A stretch of 64,000 nucleotides of DNA from Adiantum capillus-veneris. Lineage: Eukaryota; Streptophyta; Polypodiopsida; Polypodiales; Pteridaceae. Below, piece after piece: positions 10,250-22,084 of the stretch (position 1 is its first letter; each line of letters starts with the position of its first letter). Below the pieces are notes generated by a model. That model worked only from the letters and a program-made list of their open reading frames with translations, had not been told where the DNA came from and did not search any database. The translations under genes and the position numbers were made by a program. The stretch covers positions 124,852,470 to 124,916,469 of the forward strand of contig CM043962.1 of assembly GCA_014529385.2 (NCBI GenBank), read 5' to 3'.

Positions 10250-10539
10250 TGGTAACCTTGGTGAAAAATCATTGAGAATACATCTTTGTATTCCATTAAC
10301 AAATATTTAAATAACTAGCAACATTTACTTATTCTGGTGAGAGAGAAGTAGCCATTGTTGGAAGAGAAGAGGGAGAATCATGCCGCGTGGAGGAATTTTC
10401 ATTTAAAACATTAACAACATTTGATAAAAAATGAGGACGAATGTCCCTAGGCCCCTTGGGCTTCTCGGATACATAAGATGTAGCTACTATGAATCTTCTC
10501 TGGTTATGTCCATGCTGTGTTCATGCATTTATATAAGCG

Positions 10540-10750
10540 ATGCCAAACATGTGAGTGTTATGTAATGCTTTTTCATCGGATCATCAAGCATCTTTGGATC
10601 CTAGGTTTTAACATGCTTTTGAAGCTCTGATGTCAATCCATGGATGAACCCATGTACTTGATGAAAGGTATCAAACTCTCTAGCTTGAGAATCATGTCAT
10701 GATAGTGCAAGATATACTCCAATAGTGCCGTATCTTAGTGCATATATAGA
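10540..10750 (-). pseudogene. gypsy gag capsid fragment
   Basis: The minus strand reads FHQVHGFIHGLTSELQKHV and then DPKMLDDPMKKHYITL, resembling a Ty3/gypsy gag capsid segment that precedes the zinc knuckle. It has an in-frame stop and frame changes. Position and strand suit the upstream gag of gypsy-5. The intervening 10250-10540 shows nothing I can assign. Confidence 0.45.
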
Positions 10751-12417
10751 ACACTTGTCCTATGCAGACCAATTTTTACCCGCTTCGTTTGTGTACAAAA
10801 ATTCCTTTTTGAGCACATTCTTGAAGGCGTCAAAGTTTATCATTACTTTTTTTTACACTCTTCAAAGTGCAATTGATATTTGATATGTTTAATACAGGTC
10901 AAAAATAAGATGCTCATTCGGGCTATCCAAAACTGGGCGGCCCAAATGAACATCTTTATTTTCGAAAAGTCGTGTAGCAGTAATAAGAAGAGTAATATTA
11001 GCGGTAGTTTACGTTGTTTACCGTGCAAACAAGAAGGAAAATCAGAACCCCTATAGCCTTGCACACACCACACTGTTGAAAAGAAACACCACAAAGCTGC
11101 AGAAAACACCTATAACGAACACCTGCAGAGTCGGGTGAGAAACAACCATAACCTAAACCATGATTAAAATCGATGAAAACCAAGACCATAAAGATGAGCT
11201 TGTGTCATGTAGACCTCCGTAGAGTATCCATATGCTTGATTTTGACACCAGACAAAAGAGTTACAAGCTTTCAAAGTTGGGGTATCTCTCAAAAGCTCCA
11301 AAAAAACTACTCTCTGTTAGGAAAAAGGGTGTGCAGAGAATTGCAGCTATCAAAAGGGGATTTTTTTGGCTCTTATCCCAAGGGATTTTCTCTGTCTTCT
11401 TAGCCGACATCATTTCCCCCTTCGGGCACCTTTTAATTGGTCCATTTTAGGCCATTTTTGGGTGAAAAATGAGTTGTCGGTCACTTTTTTCCCAAGGCAA
11501 GTGGGAAAAGGGGATGTCCAGTGGACCAAAAAGGTGGGCAGGCGCCTGGGCAACTCGTGTGGACTGAAAATGGCACCCCCTCTCTCCCCAAACACCCATG
11601 ATCCCTCATAATAAAGGCAAGGAAGCTCCATTAGCTCCTTTGATACACCCTTAGGGGGTACCCACTCCCCCCCTTATACCCTCCAATTTCCACTTGCTTC
11701 CCCCATGTGGGATTACTCCATTGCCACTTGGCACCATCCTCCCACCTCCCCACTTAAGCCAATGAATTTTCTGTTTTGCCGCCCACATCGAGCAATCTTG
11801 GTGGAAACGTGGCGGGTGACTCCGAGCACCGAATGCGATGCTGTAAAGCCCGTGGCTTGGAGCTTATCACTTTGGCTATTTCCAAAAATCCTTAGCCACA
11901 CATTTTCTAATTAAATCCATCAAATCAACCCACTTGTCTTTATTTGCATGTATCCGCACCCACTTTGTAAGTAAGGAACCACCCACTTCCAATGCATGTA
12001 ACTTATGATGTATGAGTCCGATTCACCGGCTATCAAGCATGATTGAGAGTACTCATTGAAAACCACCTTTTAAGAGTTCAACCAACCAAAACTCTGGCAA
12101 ATGACTAAACAAAACCAAGCCTTCACACATAATTTTTACAAGAGCACTCTAAAAATTTCTATGTATTCGAGGATGGTGAGCAAACTTTTTAGCATGGATT
12201 AGTGACTTCATGCTTATCCAAAAAATGAGTGACATAGCTTGCCAGCCCCCCGTTGCTTGCTTAGTCATTCATGACAAGCAGAGGTCCCTAGGGTGAATAA
12301 CTGTTGCATTTCATCCCCAAAAACCTCATCCACATTTTCAGATGTCTCCACATTGTCTCCCTCTATTGATATCATTTCTTCAGCCACAATTGTCATCAAA
12401 CATGCCAGATACATTAG
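10751..12417. other. Unassigned AT/CT-rich DNA
   Basis: No convincing coding frame. The region 11170-11700 has repeated AAAAGG/CCCCTTTT tracts and a pyrimidine-rich stretch (CACTCCCCCCCTTATACCC) that resembles LTR or untranslated sequence. It lies on the 3' side of gypsy-0 (minus) and may include that element's 3' LTR. I could not find a partner copy in the window to prove this. Confidence 0.4.
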
Positions 12418-12857
12418 GCAAAATTCAGACTCACAAAGGGGCCCTTTAAGGAGTTTAACTTTACCTCTCTCTACCAAAACGGGCGCATGGATAAATTTTT
12501 GCAAACAAACTCCAAAGTTGGCAGAGTTGTGACAGTTAGAATGTCCTCTTCAAGCTCTATCTACTAATATATAGCACGCCATGAGATTCCTCATATTTTA
12601 GAAGATTCTTTTTTTGATTCACCTATGATGTGACAACTCTGTCGGAATCTAAATGAATCAAAAAAAGGAATCTTCTAAATATGAGGAATCTCATGGCGTG
12701 CTATATATCAGTAGATAGAGATTGAAGAGGACATTCTAACTGTCAAACCTCCGCCAACTTTGGAGTTTGTTTGCAAAAATTTATCCATGCGCCCATTTTG
12801 GTAGAGAGAGGTAAATTCAAACTCTTAAAGGGCCCCTTTGTGAGTCCAAATTTTGCC
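12418..12857. repeat. Large inverted repeat (~205-bp arms, ~30-bp spacer)
   Basis: The left arm (about 12418-12625) and right arm (about 12655-12857) are reverse complements with scattered mismatches. Shared blocks include GGGGCCCTTTAA/AAGGGCCCC, GGTAGAGAGAGGTAAA, CATGGATAAATTTTTGCAAACAAACTCC (in part), TTAGAATGTCCTCTTCAA and AGCACGCCATGAGATTCCTC. The spacer holds ATGATGTGACAACTCTGTCGG. The right arm continues into the 3' end of gypsy-0, so one arm is probably the 3' UTR of that element and the other an inverted copy. Confidence 0.9.
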
Positions 12858-14106
12858 GAATGCTTCTTCAATCTATAACCATTAACACGATACTTATGCT
12901 ATGCACCATTTAAGTCTGCCAATTGATATGTGTCATTTTCAAACTTGTTTACAACAGTAAAAGGACCTTCCCATTTGATCTGAAACTTCTTTTGAAAGAT
13001 ATTGTCCATTTTACTATTGTATCCAACACTAAATCACCCTTCTCAAAATTTTTATCTTCCACGCACTCATTGGCCTTTAGCTGAGCCTTCCTTGACACTT
13101 TTTCATAGTAGCTCAAAGATTAAATTCTATCCAATTGCAAGCATTGTAAATCCAATAACCTTTCTGCCATGCATTTGTTTGCTCCTCATCTTCCAATGAA
13201 AACAAGTTGAGAACAGGAATTTCTAGTACAATTGGCAGTAAAGCTTCCTTTCCATAAACCAAGTGGTAAGGGGAAAATCCTGTGCTCATTTTGATAGCAG
13301 TTCTGTAGGCCCATAACGCACAAGGCAACTTTGAATCCCAAGTCTTCTCATGTGTCTGAGTCATCTTTGTCACGATCTTTACCAACTCTGCATTGAACCT
13401 TTCATTAAGACCATTACATTGTGGATAATAGGGAGAACTATACCTATTATGTATATTGGGCTTTTCGCACAAGAAATCAGAAAGTAGCTCTAGTGGCACA
13501 CCAAATTTGCAACATATGTACTTATAAAAAAAATTTCCCATCTCTTTACTGGTAATCTGTTTGAGAGCCTTGGCTTCTGCCCATCGTGACAAATAATCCA
13601 TTGCGGTCAAGATGTAAGAATTTCTTTTGCTAGTCATAGGTAAGGGTCCAATAGCATCGAGACCCCATTTCTCAAACACATCAAAAGCTAGGATTATCTT
13701 TTGCAATTCAGGCTTCAAAATTCTCTTTTCCATCCTTTCGAAAGACAAACACGACTTGCACCAATGATTAACATCCCGTTGAATACTCGGCCATATGTAA
13801 CCTTCTTGCAAGATCTTATGCAACATGATCTTCATAGCAAAATGGCCTCCACAAGACCCCTCATGATTTTCTTCCATAAATTTTTAAATTTCTTCTTTCC
13901 AAGGCACACGACATAAAACCAAATCACCTCCTTTCATGTAAAGCACATCATCAAGCATTTTGTATTTTTTGGCTTTTCTTATGAATGCATACTTTTTAGA
14001 AGACGGTAAACCTTCAGGTAGAATACCTATCAATAGAAAATCTACTTTCTTTGATAAGATTTTCCTCCCATGATATAAGGGGCATTTGCCTTCACCACAA
14101 ACACAC
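12858..14106 (-). pseudogene. gypsy-0 integrase half (3' part of the element)
   Basis: Read leftward from the gypsy-1 junction at 14106: the end of the second RNase H and linker (PLYHGRKILSKKVDFLL), then the integrase zinc-finger region, with a stop near 13880 and one HHCC cysteine context altered (WCKSCLSFERM), then the core WGLDAIGPLPM with the first Asp. The core then reads LELLSD directly followed by FLCEKPN. About ten residues after the second catalytic Asp (the RGPGF segment) are deleted. SSPYYPQCNGLNERFNAELV contains the Glu. A C-terminal stretch after 13113 (RGPFTVVNKFENDTYQLADL) extends to about 12870. The other half of this element lies at 44861-48067, displaced by gypsy-1. Confidence 0.9.
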
Positions 14107-16182
14107 TGAGTGGCATAAAATGGTAACCATCTTTTTGCAACATTTTTCAGCCTACTCAACGTCCTCTTCCTCATATGTGTATATATTTTTCTACGCTATT
14201 AAGTTATCTAGAGTAAATTCCCCCTCTTCGTTTAACCTTTGTGGTGACACATACATTGTACTCTTCCCAAAAATGTCACCTTAGTCATATATTTATATTA
14301 CCACCCTTTTCTTTTTTTCTTTGTAAATAAAAGTAAGCATACAATAACCAACTATCTACCCCCAAACTTTCTTACCTCTTGTGAATTAGTAGTAGGAAAA
14401 TAATATATCCATCTTCCATCCCATATAGATAAATTACCATGGAAAATAAACTCTCCACTTGTCTTTACCGAAGATTATGGTCCATCTCTACAAGTCTTCT
14501 ATGCCCCCTACATAGGTGGCCCAATATCTCTTAAGAATATACATATAGTTTTTCTCCTTCCAAAAAGACTCAAATTGTATATTCTTTTCACAATAAAATA
14601 ATATTGGGCCCTCCTCTATTTGTTTAATCATCATACCCTTTTGAAAAAGCATGATTCCCCTTGGATGCATACAAGCAAAGGGCCCATACAAGAAGACTTG
14701 GAAGCAAAAGGTTCCCTAGCCTAGTGTGGACCTTCCAAACCTAATTCCTTGGTGCATGGGCATGAAGAGTAGTCCAAATTCATATCAAACATGTTGAGAA
14801 GGTCAAATTTTCCTTTTGAAGCATGTCATTCCGAGCTACAGGTGAAAAGCTATGGTCAAAATAGTATAAATCTGTTAGATTCGCAGCAAAAGGGAACTGT
14901 AAATCAAGTAAATCAAGAGGGTGAGATCTTATTTTTCCCCTAATCATCTTCTATAAGAGAAATGAGTGTTCAAGGTCACTTGCATGTGATGGGACCAACC
15001 TAAAGATGCTTTCTAAATGCCAAGACAGACAAGTTTAGATACCCCGCAGGAGCCAGCCGTAGGGCCTCATGGTGGGGCCCACCTACATTATGCACCCCTA
15101 TGGAGCCTTCACGGTTTAAAATAATATTTTTGGTGAATAAATAGTCCCTTTTAGGTCCAATATTCAATGAGTGGTCAAAGGACACTTAATTAGGGCTAAT
15201 CACTCACCCTAATTGAGTGTAGCATAATCCCACTCCTACACAACTATAAATAGCCCCCCTTAGAGAGACTCAAGGACACACACCTATATTTTCAACTTCA
15301 TGTTGTTTCTTGATCAATAGTAGAGAAAAACCCAACTCTCCCTCTTTCACATCCTCCCTCCTAACCCTCCTCTTTGGAGGAAGTGCAACTCTATCCTCCA
15401 CTCTTTCTATTCTACAATCTGTTACTCCATCAACCCAATAAATCATTTGTAGCACCTCAATAACTTGTAAATACATCATGATCTCTCTCATGGTTATGTT
15501 AATGATCATTAAATCATCTTCAAAACTTTCAAGTGTCGCAATTCGTGATGGTTAGCTAGCGTTTGTCCTCCCCTTAAAAGGTGTGCGAGAAATCAAGTAA
15601 GTGTTCTATTCTCAATTTACCATTGGTTTGTTTCTCCACACTTATTCAATTGGTCTAAAGAAATTTCTCACTCCAACTCTCTTTTGCTTCATTAAATATG
15701 CATGTGGCTACCTCTCATGGTGATTTTATTTGTGTCACGGCATTGCATAGATGGAGATGAGCTCTCTATGCAAAGTGTGTTAGTTTGATGTAAGTGATTG
15801 TCTTGTGTGTTTGAGAGGCAAGTCTTGTACGCATGATTTTTTTGATGAGTGCTTGAGAGAGGAGGAGTTTGGATGTATTGTGGGTATTCTTATGGGGAGA
15901 AGGTGAATGCTATTCCACAAATTTCATATTTCATTTGGTGCACGGCATTGGGTTGCATAATCGTTGATGGTGTTCAAGTGTCCAAAGTGTATATAGAGTA
16001 AGGGGGTTTTCAAAGTGTGTTGCTTGAGTGGGTGAGTGCAAGTGTTATTTTGATTGGTTTCCTTCTCCACTCCCAAAAGATGGTGGTGCCCCAAGTAGTG
16101 TGCGTACCTCTTTACGAACATCTTGTGAGGGTAGGCCCATTGGTTTAGGTTTAGAGGCCCCATTTCAAAAAGCTCGCCCTCA
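14107..16182 (+). repeat. gypsy-1 left (5') LTR, 2076 bp
   Basis: TG...CA ends (TGAGTGG ... GCCCTCA). Colinear with 22256-23235 and then 43764-44860. Contains a TATA box, CTATAAATAG, at 15244-15253, followed about 30 bp on by the likely transcription start in GAGAGACTCAAGGACAC. The primer site begins 5 nt after its end. Confidence 0.92.
15244..15253 (+). promoter_or_regulatory. gypsy-1 LTR TATA box
   Basis: CTATAAATAG, conserved exactly in the right LTR at 43924-43933, in the sense orientation of the element. Confidence 0.6.
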
Positions 16183-16187
16183 TAAAG

Positions 16188-16207
16188 TGGTGCCCCCAGT
16201 GAGGAAC
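16188..16207 (+). other. gypsy-1 primer binding site
   Basis: TGGTGCCCCCAGTGAGGAAC lies 5 nt after the LTR. The gypsy-2 and gypsy-4 sites share TGGTGCCCCCACT. This matches the 3' end of a tRNA finishing GGGGGCACCA, probably tRNA-Thr judging from the extended copy in gypsy-2. Confidence 0.75.
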
Positions 16208-16236
16208 ATATTTCCAAGTTACCTTCAAATTTTTTA

Positions 16237-16497
16237 GTGATGAACAATGGAGTTCCCATATATCCATTTCATTTTGCACAACACATTAGAGTAAATGTTC
16301 ACATAGATAGAAAAGTCTTTTTCCTGCAACGCATTGTATTTATGTTTGGTGCACAAATGATTAGAGAAATACTGACATCACCCAATCCAATTATACTTCC
16401 AATCATCAATTATGAAACTTATTTTGATGTTCACATTTTCATTTTGTTTAAAAGGCAGGAACAAGGAGTGGTGAAGGGGTGCTCAAGGGACATATGA
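16237..16497 (+). CDS. ORF0 copy a: small conserved leader protein of gypsy-1
   Basis: An 86-codon frame lies between primer site and gag. Its core (RVNVHIDRKVFFLQRIVFMFG, in part; then REIL, PIILPIINYE and FDVHIFILF) matches the small frames in gypsy-4 (58779-59000) and, more distantly, gypsy-2 (30065-30283). The pattern suggests strand-helix-strand-strand. The normal stop after the hydrophobic end appears lost, so about 16 extra residues follow. There is no signal peptide or zinc motif. Function is unknown. Conservation of a separate small frame in this place across three elements argues that it was translated. Confidence 0.6.
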   Translation: MMNNGVPIYPFHFAQHIRVNVHIDRKVFFLQRIVFMFGAQMIREILTSPNPIILPIINYETYFDVHIFILFKRQEQGVVKGCSRDI

Positions 16498-16535
16498 AGG
16501 AACGAGGTCTTCAAACCAACAACGAGGAGTAGCAC

Positions 16536-16721
16536 ATGAATCACGATCAAAACAATGAACCTTTTAGGCCTATTGCTCGGCAATCCATTCATATAATCAT
16601 TGCAACTAAGTTTAGGTTTCAATCTATCATAAGGAGGATATTTGGATCCACTAGCCTCAATGAAATCAATGCTTCAATTAATCAATTAACAATGGATGTG
16701 TACATCTTCATTTTAATGTAA
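16536..16721 (+). pseudogene. ORF0 copy b: second, diverged copy in gypsy-1
   Basis: A 61-codon frame begins 38 bp after copy a. It repeats the same pattern: F-x-P-I near the start, then SIHIIIATKFRFQSIIRRIFG, with MDVYIFILM at the end. It is closest in layout to gypsy-4 ORF0 (MDDQNGPQFTPF...), and its N-terminus (NHDQNNEPFRP) resembles that protein. I infer a tandem duplication of the small gene followed by divergence. It could alternatively be a chance frame, but the matched spacing of conserved positions makes that less likely. Confidence 0.45.
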
Positions 16722-16805
16722 TCAGATTTATAGTGTCAACAATCTTGTGCGGCCTGTAAGAGAAAAGTTTCTTTAAAAGAAGAAATTTCAAAAAGTCTAA
16801 ACAAA

Positions 16806-18074
16806 ATGTCAAGAGTTTCTTGTGCGCAAGAGTTTCTTGACAACTTGGAGATGGCACATCTCATATCCGGGAGAGATGAAGAGGAAGTAAAGCTACGAGC
16901 CTTCCCGTTGGTTCTAAAAGCAGAAGCTAAAGCATGGTATGAGACCTTGCAACCCCAAATCAAGTCCAACTGGGAGAGACTGCGAGCAAGGTTTCTCTCC
17001 AAGTTCGGGCAAGGTGATACTTTTGAAGGACTATGGAAATGTCTTATTGGACATAAGCAGGTATCACTTGAAGACTATCCCTCTTATGAAGCAACCTTTG
17101 TCAATCTATGGGGTAGGTGGGAGGCTACATTAGAAAATCATGGTGGTGCACCTAACTTTCTAAAAAAAGAGAGATTCATGGTTGGCTTGTATCCACTTTT
17201 AAAGGCTAAAGTAGAGCTAAAATTCCCATCCACCTTCGAAGAAGCACGTGAGGTAGCCATCATCAAGTATAGAAAACTACACTTCCAAGCACATATAGGA
17301 AGGGGTTTGAATGAAGTGAGTGAGAGGGAGTCTTCACAAACCATGGAAGCACCAATTAGGGCCCCTCTTGCACAATCTTCACAAATAGGAGATAACTCTC
17401 AACAAGAGGTTTTACAAAGGCTAACTCAACAGCTTGAGAACCTCACTTTGAATCTAGTACAGGGCCTACCTCAACAACGACAACCAAGAGAAGGGAATCG
17501 CAGTCAACGAAGACAAGCTCAAGAGTTGCGATGTTGGAATTGCAATGAAATGGGCCATGGCATGTACAATTGTCCACATCCAAGGCGACTTTCGGGAGAC
17601 ATATATCCCCCCAGATCGCCTCCTCTCACTGTGCAGCAAGAACTAGCTCAATGCCCACAAATCCTTCGTCGACCACCACCACCAGCAAATATACCTCCCG
17701 TCCCACATGAGGAGGAAGAAACAGGAGTCAACATCATCAAGCTAGAAGAGGTAATACATGAGCATACTCTAAACTTTGATGTTATGCCGGCTGAAAAACG
17801 CACAAGAGAACATGATAAGGATGAAGACATGAGAAGTGAAGGAACAAATTCAGCTAGAAGGGACAAGAAGAAGAAGTCAAAAATGGAAGAATCTGAAGGT
17901 AGCAGGAAGAAAAGATCAAGGCGAAGGGAAATTGGTCTCAACGACTTCCCATTGGGAAAGGAGCTAGAGCCCTACAACATCCTGGAGGATTTACAAACCC
18001 AAAAGCCAAACATTTCATGGCCTCAACTTCTACACCTATCAGCCAAAGTAAGAAGCAATGGCCAAAGTTGGTAA
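16806..18074 (+). pseudogene. gypsy-1 gag
   Basis: Capsid-type gag: FLDNLEMAHLISGRDEEEV, RAFPLVLKAEAKAWYETL and LEDYPSYEATFVNLWGRWE match gypsy-2 and gypsy-4 gag. A CCHC zinc knuckle, CWNCNEMGHGMYNC, is at about 17531-17572. A charged K/R/E stretch follows (KKKKSKMEESEGSRKKRSRRR). The N-terminus is shorter than in gypsy-4, so the true start has probably been lost. The C-terminal WPQLLHLSAKVR matches gypsy-2, where the frame runs straight into protease. Here a one-base change near 18052 shifts the frame, giving a 58-nt overlap with pol that I read as a mutation, not as a programmed shift. Confidence 0.88.
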
Positions 18075-20968
18075 GTACAAGAATTCCAAAAAATAAAGCA
18101 AATCTTTCCATTAAGGTTGTGGCCTCAAAGCTACAAAAAGATGTGGAACCCATTGTGGATGCTTACATAAGGGGTAAAAAGGTGTCTAATGTATATGTTG
18201 ATGGTGGAGCTCAAATGTGTGTGATCACGGAAAAATCAATGAACAGGTTAGGGCTTGAAATTACAAAGTCCTCTAATTGCCAAGCTAGGCTAGCCAACAA
18301 CTCAAGTGTGAAGTATTTGGGGATCATTGAAAATGTAAAATTCTCTGTATGTAACATAGATGCACGAGTGGATATGTATGTCATGCCAGCTAAGGGGGAG
18401 GGCTATCCCATCATCCTAGGGAGTCCTTGGCTCATTGCTGTGAATGCAGATCAAAAATGGGAAAGTGGTCGTTTGATTCTTAAGAAGGGTCAACCGGTGG
18501 TGTATGATTGGCGACAAGGAAAGCAACTAGATATCAACTATGAAACCACGGCAGATGAAGAGAGCGAGGAGGAGAGTCCTTACTCAAGTGATGAGGAAGC
18601 ATCAACCAGTGAAGAGGAGTCTTCTTTGGAGGTAATGGGAATTGTATTCAACGCCAACACCCAAGATGTTTCTGTAGAAGAAAAGCCAACAGACAATCAC
18701 ACACGAGGGGATGAAAGATTCCACCACCTTGAAGAAGGATTTGAGAAGATTCTTGCAAAAGATCTTACTTGTGAGGAGAAGAGGTCCTACATCAATATGT
18801 TAAGGAGGTATCCCAATTTTTTTATCACTGACTACTCACAAATAAGAGGTGTAGATGTAATAGAGCATCAAATTGAATTGAAACCAGGGACCAAACCCGT
18901 GGCTCAAAAGTTAAGGCGACTAGGATCTGTGCAACAAAAGGCTCTCCTACAAGAAGTGAATCGACTCTGGAAGGCTGGCTTCATCTATCCAGTATCCAAC
19001 TCCAAATGGGTATCACCTATTGTAGTCACTCCCAAGAAGAATGGTAAGTGGAGGGTCTGCGTGGATTACAAACCCCTCAACGCTGTGACAAAGAGGGACC
19101 ACTTACCTCTTCCTTTCCAAGATGAAATTTTGAATGAAGTAGCTAGTCACAAATGCTACACTGTGTGTGATGGGTATTCAGGATATTTTCAAATTAGAAT
19201 AGCAGAAGAGGACCAACCAAAAACCACCTTCATCACACCTTGGGGATGTTTTGCATTCAGAGTAATGCCTTTTGGGCTCACCAATGCTCCTAGCACCTTC
19301 ATGAGATTCACAATATTTGTATTTCAGCCATTCTTTGGAAAATCTATAAGAGTCTTTATGGATGATTTCTGTATTTATAGTTGTAGATCACTTCACTGCC
19401 AAAAGGTTGAAGAGGGGCTTAAGAGGCTCCATCAATTTGGGGGACAACTCAACCCAGAGAAGTGTCATATCGATGAATCGCAGGTGGTTTTGCTAGGCCA
19501 TGTGTTTTCTTCAAAAGGAATTCAAGTGGATCCCTCTAAAGTAGAGGCCCTTTTGTCATTATCTCCACCAACAACAACTAAGGAGCTAATGACCTTCAAC
19601 CACAAAGTGAGGTACATGTCTCGCTTCATCCATCTCCTAGCAGAAGCCATCGCCCCTTTGCATAGGTTGGCAAGCCAATCTACATTTGAATGGGGGAGGG
19701 AACATGCAAAATGTTTTGAGGAAGTGAATGGCATTCTTAGCTCTCTCCCAATCCTAATGCCACCAGATCCAAAGGAGACCTACTATGTCACTCCAAGTGT
19801 AGGTTTTGAAGTAATTGGTGTTGTTTTGATGCAAAAAGATTCTAAAACATCATACATGAGGCCGATCTATTTTGCAGGCAAGGTGATGACTCCATCCAAG
19901 AAGGGATACACTGAAATGGAGAAAGTGGTCTTTGCAATCTTGTTTGCGGTAAGGAAGTTTCGATCGTATCTTCTCCCTGTGCCATTTGTTTTTCTCACCT
20001 TAGAGCACAATCTACCATATGTAGTACAACACATGAGCCTCTCATCTAGAATAGCAAAGTGGGTGCTTGAACTCCAAGAATTTGAATACACTTTCCTTGT
20101 AGAAGATAGCACAAGAGCAGGACTTGCAGACATTCTCACCTACAAAGTGAGAGAAAGGGAAGGATCACGAATACAAAGAGAGGAAGGCTCAAAACAGTTC
20201 AAAGTGAAGGAGATTGATAATGCCCATACTTTATGCTTTGACGAAGCTTATCAACGCCAACAAGACAAAGCAGTAGGGGGGATCATCATTTTGAACCCAC
20301 AAAAGCAGGTAATGGTTAGAAAATGTATCACTCTACCCAAAGTTCACTCTAACAATGAGGCTGAGTATGCTGCTCTAACCCTTGGGTTAGAAGAATGCAA
20401 AGAATTAGGCATACAAAGACTTATTATAAAGGGTGATTCTTCGCTAGTGGTCAAGCAAATCCAAGGGACTTGGAGGTGCAAGAATCGTACATTGTTTGAG
20501 TGGCTTAGTAGTGTAAGAGCTTTGATGAAGGGTTTTAAAGCAACACATGTACAACACATTGAGAGAACTCATAACAAGGAAGCAGACTTACTCGCAAATG
20601 AAAAGCTTCAAATGGCGGTAGGAGGTGTGAAACTATATCAACCCAAATATCAAGGTCAAGATGAGCTAAAAGACATCATGTTCTTTCTACAAGCAGGTGA
20701 GTGTCCCAAAAACTTAGACAAGGTGCAAAGACATAGACTAGTTAAGAAGTCCACACCTTACCAGTTGATGGGGGATGATTTATATCACAAAGGGAAAGAT
20801 TTGGTCTTGAGGAGAGTACCAGGTGTGCAAGAGATAGAGAAAATTCTTCTTTCATGTCATGATGATGTCTGTGGTGGTCACTTTTCTCAAGATATTTCAA
20901 GTAGAAATATTTTACAAACAGGGTTTATTTGGCCGAGCTTACATCGTGATGTCCATATATTGGTGTAA
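18017..20968 (+). pseudogene. gypsy-1 pol: protease, RT, RNase H, second RNase H
   Basis: Protease with YVDGGAQMCVIT (catalytic DGG near 18200; DGGA is also used by gypsy-2 and gypsy-4). RT runs from VEHQ-type start (IEHQIELKPGTKPV) through [43 protein letters not shown] and the catalytic FMDDFCIYSC near 19355. The gypsy RNase H includes YVTPSVGFEVIG. A second, cellular-type RNase H follows from about 20215 (CFDEAYQRQQDKAVGGI, NNEAEYAALTLGLEE, IKGDSSLVVKQ and NKEADLLANE). A dual RNase H before integrase is the hallmark of Tat-lineage gypsy elements. The frame is lost at the integrase zinc finger (HRDVHILV) through a one-base insertion near 20950. Confidence 0.93.
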
Positions 20969-22084
20969 GGCATGTAACCATGCCAAATTGCTGGGGAGAG
21001 ATGACTAACATATGAGCCTCGAGTCCCAATAATATCTTATGGACCTTTTGAAAAGTGGGGAGTGGATGCAATAGGTCCCCTACCTCGTTTTTGTACAGGG
21101 AAGGTTTTCATCATCATGGGTGTTGACTACATGACACGATGGGCGGAAGCAACAAGCACAACCCGAATCACAGCTGAAGAGGTAACAAAGTTTATTTTTG
21201 ACCATATTTGTAGTAGGTTTGGAACACCCCTAGAAATCTTATCAGATCGAGGCCCGGGTTTTAGGGCTGACCTTCTGAATGATCTCTTGAGGAGGTTAAA
21301 ACTGAAACACCTGCATTCCACACCCTACTATCCTCAATGCAATGTATTGGTGGAAAAAGTGAATGGAATGATATGTAAGATCACTTCTAAGCAGGTTGTG
21401 GGCCGGCCTAATGATTGGGATCGCCATTTGACGGATGCTCTTTGGGCGTATAGGACATCTTTCAAGGTATCTACCCAATTCACCCCTTTTCATCTAGTTT
21501 ATGGACAGAAGGCACTTCTCCCCATTGAGGTAGAGCTCTCAAGCTTGCACGTTCTTGCAAGAGTGGCAAAAAAACCAAAAGAGATTCTACATGAAAGGAT
21601 CTTAGATCTCCAACGACTTGAACTAGATAGAGAAGAGTCCATTGATCACTACATCACCAAAGCGACAAGACAAAGGGACAAAATCAACAAGAAGCTCAAG
21701 GGGAAAGGATTGAAGGAAGGTATGTTGGTTCTTTGCTATGATAACCGACTTGATACTCGACTTGACAAAAAGTTTTTGCAAAGATGAGAGGGACCTTTCA
21801 TGATAAAAACAAAGTTTGGGAATGGTAGTTACAGATTAGCAGATTTATCTGAAAAACTCCACAAGACCAGAGTCAATGGATGGAGATTAAAGCCCTACTT
21901 TCAACATATCAATCCGTTGATAGGAATTCATCTGCCTACATCGTCTAAGCTCCAAATTGGCATGGCTCCCTTTGGCTTGGCAAATGCTCCACCTATTTTT
22001 AAAGCTTTGATGTGCAAACAAGTACTAGCTTTGAAATCTGAACATACCCAAGGCAACCCTCCCATCTCCGATTTATGGGATTGA
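20960..22084 (+). pseudogene. gypsy-1 integrase and C-terminal tail
   Basis: After the frameshift near 20950, the zinc-finger remnant (CKACNHAKLL) is followed by stops at about 21007. An open stretch then starts at 21062 with DAIGPLPRF (first catalytic Asp), ILSDRGPGFRADLL (second Asp) and YYPQCNVLVEKVNG (Glu). GLKEGMLVLCYDNRLDT and a TGA at 21785-21787 follow; gypsy-2 has Trp there (LRWEGPF), so this is TGG to TGA. The tail (YRLADLSEKLHKTRVNGWRL) matches gypsy-2. It then reads GMAPFGLANAPPIF, which looks like an extra piece of RT. No chromodomain is present. Confidence 0.88.

Noticed and set aside
15270-15509. A 79-codon antisense frame found almost unchanged in both gypsy-1 LTRs (also 43949-44188)
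   Set aside because: LTR copies are identical at birth, so duplication is no evidence of coding. It overlaps the expected transcription start and has no recognisable motif.
18017-18074. Programmed -1 frameshift between gypsy-1 gag and pol
   Set aside because: The related gypsy-2 is fused in one frame at the same place and no convincing slippery heptamer and structure is evident; a one-base indel near 18052 explains the overlap.
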